Positions 33,201 to 43,997 of a stretch of 64,000 nt of DNA are shown piece by piece. The position numbers and the translations under genes are program-made. A model generated the notes under the pieces. It was given only the letters and a program-made list of their open reading frames with translations, was not told the DNA's origin and made no database searches. Position 1 is the first letter of the stretch. Each line of letters begins with the position of its first letter. This stretch comes from Alopecurus myosuroides. Taxonomy: Eukaryota; Streptophyta; Magnoliopsida; Poales; Poaceae. The DNA lies in the NCBI GenBank assembly GCA_028641055.1, contig CM054060.1, positions 312,714,949-312,778,948 on the forward strand, in the 5' to 3' direction.

Positions 33201-35900
33201 TTCTTGTCAAGAGTAACAATTCTCAGGCTTTCAGTTTGCCACCAGATTCAATGAACTCCAAAAAAACTCACCAAAGTCTTGCAAAATGTAGACCTCCTTT
33301 CAAAATACAACATAACCTTGTTGTTGAATGAGATCATCAAATGGCTCGACCAGCCTAACCAACAGCCTCCCTGTTGTTATTCACTACCTAGACACGAGAA
33401 ATGTGTAGAAATTTCAGCGTACTTTAGTATTGGATGCACTCTAACAAAACTGCATGCATAAGAATATTTCCATGTCATCAGCATATGATCCACCAAACTA
33501 ATCCGAAAATCTGATTTAGAGTTGACAAATTCTTAGAGGTTAGTCTTCAAGATAAAAGATCACACACACTACTTATTAACATGTAAATGACCGGTAACTA
33601 ATCCATGAATCCTATGTACAAAACTATACACGTCAAAGGAATTTAAACCAGTAACTACTGGTATCTAATCCATGAATCCTATGTACACAACGATAGTCAT
33701 CAAAGGTATTTAAACCAACTAAATTCAAATAAGATGATATTGATATGTCAAAGTATCGAGGAGTATTCTTTAAGGAGTAATTTAGCAAAGTAAATTATCA
33801 GACATAATCTGCTGTAAAATGTGAAGACCAGCAGAAACAAAATATTAAAATCGGTCCAGTTATCTGTCAAAAGATACGTGATTATAAACTAATCACCGAT
33901 CTTCTACGAGTCTATGGATTAACTAAGAGGTGACTGAATCTAGAGTCGCAACACCACACAAAAGCTACCGCAAATTAAAAGAGCTACAACCACTTCTTTG
34001 TAATCAACTGATACATGTACTCAGGCAATGTAATTAAGAAACATATCTTCATGCAATATTTCGTCCGGATCTGTTCATGGAACTATGGAGAGACGCGCGC
34101 ACATGTTCCATCTCGATATGTCTACAGATTTCCTTCACTCCCTTGCACTTGACTGGGTGGTACCCGCAAGTAGGATATTGAGTAAGCACATACAAAATTA
34201 ATATCAACCGAGCCTTGTCTTCAAAAAATTCTTCTCTAATAAGAAAATCAAAAGTAAACATGAAAATTGATCTTCAAAGTAATACCAACTAATTTGGTTT
34301 CCAGAACATCCAAATGAAAGGGAAATGATTGAAAAAAACGTCAATATTAATGAGTATAGAAAGCTTACATCCAGAAATCTCTTAGCAGTTGTAATCAGAA
34401 CTGGATTCTCTTATAAAATCTACAGAACCGCATATAGTCAAGACATCTTAGATGTATCATTCTCTTCCCATTCCTGGAATAAAATCTACTTAATCCTCAA
34501 AGTATTCCTTGAGCAAGTCTTAATGGACCTTGTATGTTAAATTAACCAATCAGCACACACAAACCATGGTACACGTGAAATATGTGTATTATACTGAGGT
34601 AATGAGTAGAAAGAAAATAAGAGCATCGGCTCTAGTAACATAATAGTTTACTGCAATAAATACAGTAAGTTAAATTTTATTTTCTTAGACGCTCAGCATG
34701 TTGGAAATTCTCTAAATGCTTTACCTGCCATCTTGTTGAAACATGGTCAAATTCTTTTGTTGAAGCCACAAAAGGAAGAATGGAAGATACGCTGACACTA
34801 TTAGCATTCAATATAAACTTTTAGTAGCAATGCAGAAAATAATTGGCAAGTGCAATCTCAATTTGTTGAAGGATGAACTGTTCAATTTAATTAACAAAAT
34901 CTCTAAGACTTTCATAGGACACCAGTCGGATTAGTGAAAACATTTAACGTGGCACAACAATGTAGGCACGACCAATTGGTAGAGCATGAGGACAGCTGGC
35001 CGATTACAAATCAAATGATTAAAAGATGCTTGCTCGCTAGATTATATAAACTAATTACTCACGAAAAAAATCCAAGCGCAGACCTAGCTCTGCAGCAAAA
35101 CATGGCAGTTCGATGGATTCTTCTCACGTCAAAGTACATTTCCAGCAATCCAAATACGGGTCCATTGACTATATGCATCTGCGAATTCTCCGACCGTCAT
35201 CAAATATCACCCGAATAAGAATATATAAGATTAAGATTGACGAAGAAATCTGAGATTGGGAAGAGAAATTAGTACATGTAGATTTGATTTATCACATAAC
35301 CTAAAGAGGAAAATGAGCTATCTCCTTAAATATACCTGTTGATCTATCTCAGATAACCATATTGAAATAAGCCTCATGTTTTTGTACAGAAAAGGGGCAT
35401 GTGAACAAAAGAGATACACCAGCCTGCAAAAAAACAAGGAGGCAAATCATTTAAACACAGAATATCCATTTCTCCATAACAAGCGAAACAAGAATAATAC
35501 TGGATTCAATATAATCAAGTCTAAATTTAAAAAGAATATTAGAGTCATGGTTTTTATTGATTAAAAAATGAAGAGTAAACAGAATATAATCAGGTCTAAA
35601 TTTAACATGTGTAACTACATGGATCTTCATAACAAAATCGAAAAAGAGCCCTAAAAGTATACCTTCAAGGCTTCAATATTCATGAACCTTCTGCCTTCAT
35701 ATCCTTCAATGGTATCTACAAATGGGTTATGAAATGCAAACATCTCAGTCTATGAAATATGTACCAAGATACCAGGCCCCCTTGTCTGAGCAAATTAAGA
35801 AGAAAAGCCAACATCATACTCACTCGCTCTCCCTCTCAGATCATTTCTTTCCGATCTCGCATACCTTGAAAATAAAGAGTGGAGAGGTTCATTACCTTGC
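33201..35900 (-). other. Exon-like pieces of unrecognised captured gene(s)
   Basis: Minus-strand segments with good splice borders: 35715-35663 (TIEGYEGRRFMNIEALK, donor GTATAC), 35423-35336 (acceptor TTTGCAG, donor GTATAT; frame LVYLFCSHAPFLYKNMRL), a segment ending at about 34729 (ILPFVASTKEFDHVSTRWQ, donor GTAAAG), a short piece after CCAG near 34410 (LITTAKRFLD, donor GTAAGC), and an open stretch 34261-34049. The phases of adjacent pieces do not all agree, so no spliced product is claimed. Frame integrity within each segment and the shared strand point to a gene fragment picked up by the Helitron. Confidence 0.4.
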
Positions 35901-36573
35901 TGGTAGCGGAGATTGAGCCAGCCAGAAGATAGGACCGGCATGAGTTACGGCGGAGAAGACAACCACCATCGTCGGGCGCCCGTTGTCGGGGAGGAGCTTC
36001 CCGCGGCGCACGGGGCTGCACACCATGGTGTTGCTGCATTGGGGATCTAGGTCAGGGCAGAGGAGACCTCCGCAAAAGGCTGCTGTTCGGCCACCCGCAT
36101 GGTCCTTTCTTCCATGGTCGATGCCGCCGTCGACGAGGCACATGAGGCTGGACGTGGGCGTCGTGCTGCCTACACCCGCCTCCGCTGCACGGTGCTAGAA
36201 CGGGGAAAGAAGTCTGGTCGTAGGGGTGGCGGGGGCGAGGCCACCACGAGAAGAGAGGTGGTGGCGGGGAAGGGGAAGGCGGGGATTGGGGTGATGGAGG
36301 AGGCGGGGATCGAGGCGAGGGGACTGGAGGCGGAGGGTGGCGGCGGCGAGGAGGCATGGATTGGGGGAGATGGAGCAGGTGCGGATGGGGTGGGCGGCAC
36401 GCACCGGTCAGGGATTTGGAGAGGAGGCAAGGATTGGGGGGAGAAAGGAGGAAGCCTCCCGCGCGCGCGGCCAATCGAAGGCCTGCACGTGGCGCTTCCA
36501 AGAGCAAGGCGCGCGATGGAAGCCGCGTCGTGGACGATTTGCGAAGACAGACCACCCCTCTATCCTTTATAGA
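35896..36573 (-). other. GC-rich gene-start-like segment at the Helitron 5' end
   Basis: From the Helitron start (36573) to a GTAATG donor at 35895 the minus strand is GC-rich with several overlapping open frames: Pro/Ser-rich MPPLQIPDRCVPPTPSAP and, nearer the donor, MCLVDGGIDHGRKDHAGG. It looks like a promoter, 5' UTR and first exon of a plant gene. The correct frame cannot be chosen and the product is unknown. Confidence 0.35.
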
Positions 36574-36827
36574 AGTAATGATGAGGATGCTCCATGGATA
36601 CGTCCAAATCGTAAGAAAGCGGGGACACAAGGGAAGAATTGATGTGTAATAATTTATTGTACCAAACTTTGTTGAATGGACCATGTTTAATGGATCATTT
36701 TGAATTATATTATCTCTAATTAATTTATTGTACCAAACTTTTACTAAAACAGAAAACAGACGCGCTAGCGCGCCGCAGTGTCGCCGGAATGCAAATTCTT
36801 TTATTAAAAAGAGAAAACAGACGAACA

Positions 36828-37478
36828 CTACTCCTCGCCGTCGTCGTCGGGGAACTCGTCGGTGACCTCCTCCGGGTCATCATCGTCGCCGAACTCGTCC
36901 GTGACCTCCTCGTCGTCGTCGGAGGTGCATGATGGTATGTCCGAGATAGGCCCCCACCTCGGATCGTCGGAGGCCCAGACTTCGCCGGCGCGGTCGGCCC
37001 GACGAAGCTCCTGCAGCGTCCTCGTCCTCGCCTCCCGAGCGGCATCTAACGCGAGGTGGCGTTCGAGGCGGCGCTCCGCCCGCTGAGCCGCGCGGGTCTG
37101 CCAGAGCTCCTCGTCGGCGCTCTCCTCCCCCGGGTTGTTCCGGTAATACTCGCGGACGACGCGGTCGTCCCTGGCGTCGACTAGGCCCTGAAACGCGCGG
37201 TCGCGGAGGTGGAGGTGGTCGGCGGCAGTGATGATCTGCGGCTTCGGCGCCCTGGCCTCCGCTTCCCAGACGGTGTGGCAGTCGTTGAAGTTCATTAGCG
37301 ACCGCGGGCGGTTGAGGCGCCAGGCCGCCGCGTCCCAGGCGCGGGCTGCCTCCGCCGCCGTCGCAAAGGTGCCGAGGGGGATGCGGTCGTCCCCTCAGCG
37401 GATATCTGCGCTGAACATTCCGTTCTGCCGTGCTCGGACACCGCGGAAGCCGGTGGTGCTGTTCCTCCTCGGAGGCAT
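36828..37478 (-). pseudogene. AP2/ERF-domain ORF within the CACTA, one internal stop
   Basis: Antisense to the transposase genes. From MPPRRNSTT at 37478 the frame runs 217 codons to a stop at 36828, broken once by TGA at 37397-37395 (codon 28). The AP2 DNA-binding domain occupies residues about 10-67: GFRGVRARQNGMFSADIR before the stop (YRG-type element), then IPLGTFATAAEAARAWDAAA and WRLNRPRSLMNF (RAYD-type element). The rest is a charged helix and a Glu/Asp tail ending PDDDGEE. AP2/ERF proteins bind GC-rich promoter boxes in the nucleus. It shares its upstream region with the divergent 157-residue ORF; the CACTA repeat pair at 37787-37824 lies between the two. AP2-like ORFs are known to me from Triticeae repeats, but I cannot confirm how common this arrangement is. 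The stop would block the full protein. Confidence 0.75.
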
Positions 37479-37559
37479 GGTGGAAGCGCGACGGTGCCCT
37501 CCTGGCATGCGTGGAGAGGAGAAGACGCGCTCGAGGCGCGACAGTTTATACCGCGCCCT

Positions 37560-37742
37560 CCTGGCCACGCGTGACAACTCCCGCGCCACGCGTCGCAACT
37601 CCCGCGCCACGCGCCACCCTCATCCAACGGCTCACAACAGCTCGAAAGAAACACACCGTAGCCCTGATCGAACAGCTCACAACAGCTCAAAAGAAACACA
37701 CCCCGGATCCAACGACTCAGAAGCGCTTTAAAGAAACACACG
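37560..37742. repeat. Short degenerate direct repeats in the divergent promoter
   Basis: ACTCCCGCGCCACGCG occurs twice (about 37578 and 37598), followed by three copies of a CTCACAACAGCTC-AAAGAAACACAC-like unit (about 37629, 37675, 37711). Confidence 0.6.
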
Positions 37743-37786
37743 ATCCGTGTGATTCTATCTGATTGGTCCAAACGAAACCCTAACCC

Positions 37787-37850
37787 ATTTAGTCCCGGTT
37801 GGTGTCCCCAACCGGGACTAAAGGGATGTTTTCTTCTCGCTATATATATG
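37787..37850 (+). promoter_or_regulatory. Internal CACTA repeat pair plus TATA box
   Basis: TTTAGTCCCGGTTGG and CCAACCGGGACTAAAGG form an inverted pair (37787-37824), followed by CTATATATATG at 37840-37850 and then the ATG at 37900. This copies the layout of the TNP2 promoter. Confidence 0.6.
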
Positions 37851-37899
37851 TGCATTGCCACACCATTGGCATAAACACATACAAACTCACCACTCTCTC

Positions 37900-38373
37900 A
37901 TGGCTTCTACCGTACCCACTCTAACATTCATCCAGGCGGAGGCACTTTCCGCCTCGAACTACCCCTGCCCGCCCGGCTACAGTGTTCCCGCCGGTTGGAT
38001 GCTGAGCGCCGGAGGAGTGCCGGTCCCTCCTCTTCCTCAAGGTGTGGCACGTCGGGCGGCCATCACGAACCATTACTACCACGAGCTCACGCCGGAGCAG
38101 CGGAGAGATCCCAGTTGGCATCCCGATAACCAACATACTTGGGATGCCTTCTTCATCAATCGGCGTGAGAGGGCGCTCGCCAGGTATGAGGAGGACGGCC
38201 TGCCTCCTGGGAACTTTCACGAGGCCGGTCGTCGGCTATGGTGGTCCGGCCGGACTCTACAGAGCGTCATGGACTACATCAGGGCCGGCGATATCCCCCG
38301 CCTGCGCTACCCTCAGGCCCAGTCCTGGGCTCTGAATTTTCTCGCATGTAGGCCTAGGCAGGAGTATGACTAG
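37900..38373 (+). CDS. 157-residue CACTA accessory protein of unknown function
   Basis: An intact ORF starting MASTVPTLTF, 60 bp after a TATA box. It is divergent from the AP2-like ORF, the two starts being 421 bp apart. The body has a small-residue and Pro-rich part (NYPCPPGYSVPAGW, GGVPVPPLPQ), then an Arg/Glu helix-rich part (NRRERALARYEEDGLPP), and WWSGRTLQSVMDYIRAGD near the end. There is no signal peptide, membrane span or known motif. I recall longer Triticeae proteins of unknown function with the same N-terminal style, which would make this a shortened version, but that is memory only. The conserved look of the promoter and the open frame suggest it is a real element gene. Confidence 0.6.
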   Translation: MASTVPTLTFIQAEALSASNYPCPPGYSVPAGWMLSAGGVPVPPLPQGVARRAAITNHYYHELTPEQRRDPSWHPDNQHTWDAFFINRRERALARYEEDGLPPGNFHEAGRRLWWSGRTLQSVMDYIRAGDIPRLRYPQAQSWALNFLACRPRQEYD

Positions 38374-38460
38374 CAGCAGATATCAGATCATGCATCTATG
38401 CTCTCCGTTTAGGTTTAGATCCACTCTTGCCATTATGTACTGCCTTTTTTATCTATGGGA

Positions 38461-38605
38461 ATTTTTAAGATTAGAAAAAGAATTAGTTTTATTTTTCTGA
38501 ATTTTCTGATATATTATTTGTATTTTTAAGATTGGAAAAAGAATTAGTTTTATTTTTCTGAATTTTCTGATATATTATTTGTATTTTTAAGATTGGAAAA
38601 AAGAA
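38461..38605. repeat. Tandem repeat, 61-bp unit, about 2.4 copies
   Basis: ATTTTTAAGATTGGAAAAAG starts at 38461 (one variant base), 38522 and 38583. AT-rich. Confidence 0.9.
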
Positions 38606-38622
38606 TAGTATTCGAATAACCA

Positions 38623-38816
38623 CGTTTAGTCGCGGTTGGTGTCACGAACCGTGACTAAAGGCTCGTTCTGCGCGGGAACGAAAACGCCGCGAAAATTTTC
38701 ACCTTTAGTCCCGGTTCGTGACACCACCCGGGACTAAAGGCCCGCGGAGGGTACCCAGGGGACCTTTTGTCCCGGTTCGTGACACCACCCGGGACTAAAG
38801 GCTTGACCTATATATG
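38623..38816 (+). promoter_or_regulatory. Internal CACTA repeat array plus TATA box upstream of the TNPD/Ulp1-like gene
   Basis: Three inverted pairs of the TTTAGTCCCGGTTCGTGACA type (about 38625-38660, 38702-38739, 38769-38801), then CTATATATG at 38808-38816. This is the third occurrence of the motif-TATA arrangement on the plus strand. Confidence 0.6.
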
Positions 38817-39806
38817 TGCGATGCCTTCCTGCCCCAAAATTTTCTAAGTCCCCAAACCCTCGTCTTCATTCGCGCCGGCGCCCAGTCGTCTTCTGCCCCG
38901 TCGCCGTCCCCCGCGCAGATCGCCGTCGCCGTCGCCGCGCCGTCGCCCTCGTCGCGCCCTTCTCTCCACCGCCTCCACCCTGCTCCGCCCCCGCCCCGTC
39001 GCCGTCTCTCCGGCCGGTAGGTTCCCCGCGGGCCGTCGCCGTCGCCCTAGAACCAACGCCATCGAACTAGAACCAACGGCGTCGCCCTAGAACCAACGCC
39101 GAACCAACGCCGTCGCCGTCGCCGTCCCTCGCGCTCGCTCCCGCGGCCAGATTCGCCGCCGGCGAGACCACAGTGGCCGTGGCCTCGTCCCCATCTCCGT
39201 CCCCTCCCCCGTGGCGAGCAGCACAGTGGCCTCGTCCCCATCTCCGTTGCATCCCCCGTGGCCGGAATCGTCGATCCGAGATCCTAATCTGCAACCGCCG
39301 GCCACGCCAGGGGTGACGTCATGATGACGTCACCTGCCCACTGTTCTAAATTACAGAATATAAATAACCTTCTAAATTAAATAACTTTTAATTTATAATT
39401 TAATTTTTTTGGAAAAATATGCAAAATGTTCAGAAAAATGTAAGCTATCTGTTTATATCATTTTCAATCATGTTTGACAAAGTTCAAAATGAGACCATAT
39501 TTGAATTTGTATTAAATTCATTAAAATAATGATGAAAATAAGTTTCAATTCAATAAATTCAGAATATTAAGTGTAATATACCAAAATGACCAGGAAAGCA
39601 AATGCAACCTAGCTATGGGGTTCTCCAAGTCATTTGAGAAACTAATCTTGGACACACCTCTAAAGTATGGTTTTCCCCCTCCGGTGGTTATCGTTCTTCC
39701 ACCCAAAACCCTAGCAATCTGTTTTCCCTCCTTCTACGACAATATTTGCTAAGTCTCCTATATACTTAATTAATTTTTACTACATGCATGTCTGCAGGAG
39801 TGACAT
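38817..39806 (+). other. Probable 5' UTR and intron of the TNPD/Ulp1-like gene
   Basis: 38817-39330 is GC-rich with CGTCGCC and AGAACCAACGCC repeats, typical of grass 5' UTRs; 39340-39800 is AT-rich and could be an intron ending TCTGCAG at 39798. No protein is claimed. Confidence 0.4.
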
Positions 39807-39869
39807 ATGGCAGACAATAGAGACCTGACGGCGGAACAGGTGGCTGAAGGTTATATATTAGATATCATA

Positions 39870-40019
39870 GCCGGAGGAGGAACAGACATTGTCGATGATG
39901 TAATCTCTTCTTATCTGAACCTTGAGGATCAAGAAGGTGAAGGAGGAACAGACATTGTCGATGATCAAGGAGGTGAAGAAGGAACAGACATTGTCGATGA
40001 TCAAGGAGGTGAAGGAATG
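39870..40019 (+). repeat. Acidic coding repeat GGTDIVDD
   Basis: GGAACAGACATTGTCGATGAT occurs three times (39878, 39945, 39979) and once as a variant, encoding TDIVDD units in exon 1. Confidence 0.8.
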
Positions 40020-41744
40020 GACATTGATGACGGAGGTCAACCGTCGACAAACGACGATCTCCAATTGCAAAGAACAACCACCTCCGGCGAGGTATATATT
40101 TTAGCCCTCGGTCTTATTTTAGCCCTCGGTCCAATTGCAAAGACTAACGCGCGCGACTCTCTTTCTTATTTTAGCCCTCGGCCGGATCTAGTATGACAAA
40201 GCGTGGCAAATCCAAGGCGATGAAAGATTCCGAAATATATACCATCGAATCAGTCAGTGAAATCGGCAAGCCCCTACAGCACACCACAAAGTTTATCAAC
40301 CAATGCGGAGTCATTGTTAGAGACATCGTCCCGATCACCGTCCAGGAATGGAAGGAGCCAAAGAAAGCACGTATTGGTTTCAGTTATGTCGACAAGAGAA
40401 CGAAAAAGATTATGTTTAGAAAGCTTATTGCACATTTCATTCTACCTCCGGAATACAACAAAAAAGATGAATTCGGTCAGGACGTTCCGGGTGGACGTGA
40501 GAGGAGGAGGATAGTCAAAGAGTTCGCTCTTCAGAAGATGGCCGAAGAATTCCGGAACTTCAAGAAAAAATTGTTCCGTGAATATGTCAGCAAGGGAAAG
40601 ACTCCGATTTTCACTGGACAATATGAGAAACTGAGGGATGATTGGACAGAATTTATGACGCAACATAAATCGGAGCATTTCAAGGAAATGTCGGCAAAAA
40701 GTAAGGCTAATGCGGAAAAGAAACAGTACCATCATGTTATGGGGCTAGGAGGATACCGCGTTTCGGCGCCTAAGTGGCAGGCAATGGAGGACGGCCTAAG
40801 GGCAAGAGGAATCCGTCTAGGTACAGAGGGATGGGACGAAAGAGCCAAAATGTGGTGGTACGGGCATGGGGGATCGCTAGACCCGGAGACAGGGGAGTGT
40901 GTTCACCGGCAGAAAAAGTTTGCTCCCACAAAAGACCTTGTTGACGCAATGACCAAAGCTCAACAGGGCAAGATCACGTTCAACAGAGAGAGAGACCAAC
41001 TGACCATTGCCCTCGGAAATCCTGAACACGGAGGACATATACGAGGCAAAAGCAGATTGCCGTGGAAAGTAGGGTTTTCCCAGGAGGGTGACCCGTACTG
41101 TTACAGAAGCCGTAGGAGAGGTACGGACCGGGCTGCAGATGAACTGTCGAATCTTGCAATGGAAGTTTCTGAACTGAAGAAGGTCGTGGCGGGAATACTT
41201 GAGAAAGAAAAAGCGTCGGCTGCAGGGCCGCATCAAGAACATGCAACGGATCTCGGAAGCCAGCAGCGGAGAAGCAGCGTGGCTTCCACGGAGGCCCCGA
41301 CTGCAGGTGCTAATGCACCGATGATCGAGAGTCGTGCACCGGAGCCTCACTACCCCGTGGATGACGTAAAGGAGATGAAAGAATGTGATCTGCATTATCC
41401 CGTGGGGAACATTTCCATGAAGGTGGCTACCGGCAGTGCTTTACCCTATACACCTGGAGCACTCCATCACAACAACCCCATTCCATATGGCTATGCTCGT
41501 GTCACGGTGGAAGACATAGTCCAAGCGTTTGAGGACCTGGAAATTGACATAGCTACACCCGAAGGGGAGAGAAGACTTGGAGATGTCAAGCGCCAGTTCA
41601 TTCTATGGAAAAAGAATTACATAGTGTTTCCAGGCGAGACGCCAAGGCTAACAAGTCCACCCCCCTACGATGGTGCAGGTGCTGGTGGTGGTGGTGGTGC
41701 TGGTGCTGGTTCACCTATGCCTCCTTCACGCCATTCGACGCCGT

Positions 41745-41995
41745 CCCCCGATCTTCCTCCTCCGGCGGTTAAGCAGCCGTCGCCCACGATTCCTCCTCCG
41801 GCGGTTAAGCAGACGTCGCCCCCCATTCCTCCTCCGGAGGAAAAGCAGACGTCTCCCACTATTCCTCCTCCGAAGGAAAAGCAGACGTCGTCGCCCCCCA
41901 TTCCTCCTCCGGAGGATAAGCGGACGTCGCCCCTCATTCCTCCTCCGGAGGATAAGCAGACGTCGCCCCCCATTCCTCCTCCAGCGAAGAAACAG
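41745..41995 (+). repeat. Proline-rich coding minisatellite, about 39-bp unit
   Basis: About six or seven copies of ATTCCTCCTCCGG-AGGAAAAGCAGACGTCGCCC-like units encode KQTSPPIPPPEE repeats. Copies differ by few bases and one has an extra TCG codon. Confidence 0.85.
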
Positions 41996-42852
41996 AAGCA
42001 GGCGGCCAGCAAGGGAACCCGCTCTTGGTCTATTAACCCGGACCCTTATGTACCTAAGACCACACGGGTACCGGAGCCATCACTGAAGCCTCTCCCCCCA
42101 AGGCCTTGGGAACTTAGTGATGCTGAAACCAAATTGGTCGTGAAGGCTGACGTTGACAAATGGAAGGGCAAACTGAAGGCGCTAAAGGAGCCTGAGCCCA
42201 AGGAAGTATTCCCTCCGATTGTAGACTATTGGGCTACGGATTTTTTGTCGACAGTGTCCCAATCCGTGAAGAATTTGCCTAAAGACTATGATATTGAACT
42301 TCGTAAGCAAGCAGGAATATTGGAGGAGGAGAAAGAAAAAGGAAAAATGATAAAAAGCGGGAAACAAGTTGCCCAGCTCGGGATGCAGAGTAAACAATCG
42401 ATCCCCCCCTCATAGTGAAAGCCGCTCCGGAACAGGACCCCGAGGTCATAAATGCTTTGGCAATAGTTGGAATGACTGTAGAGAGTGCCATGAAATGTGC
42501 GTCCGACATGGGTGTGTCTCTTCGTGCCTCGTTAGGCCTGGACGAGACGCCAATGGGTGAGGTAGCATTAAAATATGTGAAGAAAGGGCCTCTCGTCGAG
42601 CCTGCGAAGGAAAAGGATCTACCACCACTAATGCAAAGTCTGCTACGTTGGTACAAAGATTTCATAGCATTTACCGACAAAGAATATGTGTATGTGGATT
42701 ATACAGAGGAGCATCACACCAAAAAGTACTCTGTAACAGTTGAGTTGAGTGAATTGTTCCAGCTGTTCAATATGCGTGAGCTCGACAAATCTATCCTGAG
42801 TTGCTACGTTCTGTAAGTGATTTATTTCTACCTCATCTCGTTCTTCATTGCC

Positions 42853-42897
42853 TACACTATATATATATATATATATATATATACATACATATATATT
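42853..42897. repeat. TA/CA microsatellite in intron 2
   Basis: An uninterrupted TA run of about 26 bases followed by ACATACATATATAT. Confidence 0.9.
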
Positions 42898-43997
42898 GTC
42901 CTAACTATATTGTTCCGTACGCTATTATGCAGATTGAAGATTTGGGAATGCAAAGTAAGACTCATCCATGATGTTGGGTTCATTGACCCACAAATCATTA
43001 ATGGAACTATGTTAGAAAATCATCCCAAAGACGTGGAGAAAGACTTGTACAAATTTTTTTAAAAGCATGAATCCAAAAGATATATTCTATTTCCTTACCA
43101 TTTTGGGTGAGTGTTTCTCTCATGTTCCCATTCTCTTTTGTTTACTCCATGCATGGTATGTCCAATCGATAAATTATGCATGACTCTGCATCTAATGTGT
43201 CCGCAGGTACCACTGGATTCTGCTAAAAATTGATCTTCACAAGTCCTTAGTTTTGATCATTGACTCTATGAATTCAAATACAGATCTTTGGGTCAACATG
43301 AGAAAAATGATGCAAAAGTAATTATTTTTCAATCATTTGCGCTCTATATCGATCGGTCTCTTTTGTTCATTTTCTAAGCTAATAACTCCCTTCTCCATTT
43401 AATTTTATTTGCATTGTAGAGTTTGGAGACGGCTCTCACTTCAACATGTCGGTGAATTCAAAGATGCGCTACAATTTAAAAATGTGGTCAAAGGTGTGGA
43501 TAAGCAGCCACCGGGGGCCGGTCTATGTGGATACTATGTCTGTGAGAACATACGGAAAGAAATATCTGAGAGGAAGAAGGACGAGGAAACGCGGAAGGGT
43601 CTCAATAACTTGCGGAGGGCGCTTACTCCAGAAGCTCGCTTCCGACCAATTCAAGAGGAAATAGCAGGATTTTTCCTTAGGCATGTCATCCAGAAGAAAG
43701 GAGAGTTCCATGCGTCCATCGACGATGACTATTATCCGCATGTATAAGCCCTGAGTACTTTGAAACTTGTGCGAATTTGTGTATGCTCGTCCATCTTAAT
43801 TGTGTAATATGGAAACTTGTTCGAGGTTGTATATATGGTCACCCGATATTGAATATATATTATATATTCCTATTGAATTCTCCTTGTTTGATATTTCATA
43901 TATATATATATGCATGTATATGTGTACTGAAATTAAAACAAAACAAATTAAAAAGGAAACAGGTTTAGGGGGCCTAAAACCCTAAACCTGCGCAGGT

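Larger units (their letters stand above)
24932..36578 (-). mobile_element. Helitron inserted in the TNP2 gene
   Basis: On the minus strand the element ends with a hairpin followed by CTAG at 24935-24932 and then the host T. At the other side the minus strand begins TCTATAAAGG at 36573, with five extra bases (36574-36578) before the host sequence resumes. Removing 24932-36578 rejoins the TNP2 reading frame exactly, placing the insertion between host A and T, the Helitron target. No Rep or helicase motif was found, so it is non-autonomous. It carries GC-rich gene-start-like DNA at its 5' end and several exon-like pieces. A LINE lies within it. Confidence 0.88.
21660..36642 (+). pseudogene. TNP2: CACTA transposase TNP2, one nonsense codon, split by a Helitron
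   Basis: The transposase cuts and joins the CACTA ends. Coding DNA is 21660-24931 plus 36579-36642, together exactly 1112 codons with the stop at 36640-36642. Domains in order: transposase-associated N-terminus (residues about 1-75, with MCPCAECKN and HLLRHGF), Transposase_21 core (about 300-480: LSTDGMNPFG, SSSHSTWPV, GYKACTHC), a DUF4218-like helical region (about 675-800, LPIALRGLL and FPFERFMGVLKKYVRN), and a DUF4216 C-terminus (about 955-1030, IWELDYGPYFKVPLFRC). One in-frame TAG at 23325-23327 (codon 556) stands where a Trp is expected (IF-stop-ELQYW); the frame is otherwise open. A Helitron then separates the last 20 codons and the stop. The ATG at 21660 follows a TGCAG that could be a splice acceptor of a 5' UTR intron. 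Confidence 0.92.
39807..43747 (+). pseudogene. CACTA second gene: TNPD-like protein with C-terminal Ulp1/C48 cysteine protease
   Basis: Five exons with GT-AG borders: 39807-40091, 40175-42812, 42933-43106, 43207-43317, 43420-43747. The sum is 3536 bases, one short of 1179 codons; the missing base fits a 7-C tract (42403-42409) where the frame shifts. A second lesion is TAA at 43060-43062. Exon 1 is acidic with GTDIVDD repeats. Exon 2 holds the plant En/Spm transposase-like region (FINQCGVIVRDIVPITVQEW; GWDERAKMWWYGHGGSLD), a coil, and a Pro-rich repeat. Exons 3-5 are a Ulp1-like protease with catalytic His in YHWILLKIDL, Asp in LIIDSMN, Gln in KQPPGAG and Cys in LCGYYVCENIR. Such proteases cleave ubiquitin-like SUMO tags in the nucleus. 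In related elements the gene is thought to help transposition. Dead as it stands. Confidence 0.88.

Noticed and set aside
36052..36828. Long minus-strand frame across the Helitron 5' end (258 codons)
   Set aside because: It crosses the Helitron/CACTA boundary and reads GC-rich low-complexity DNA as Pro/Arg; not a gene.
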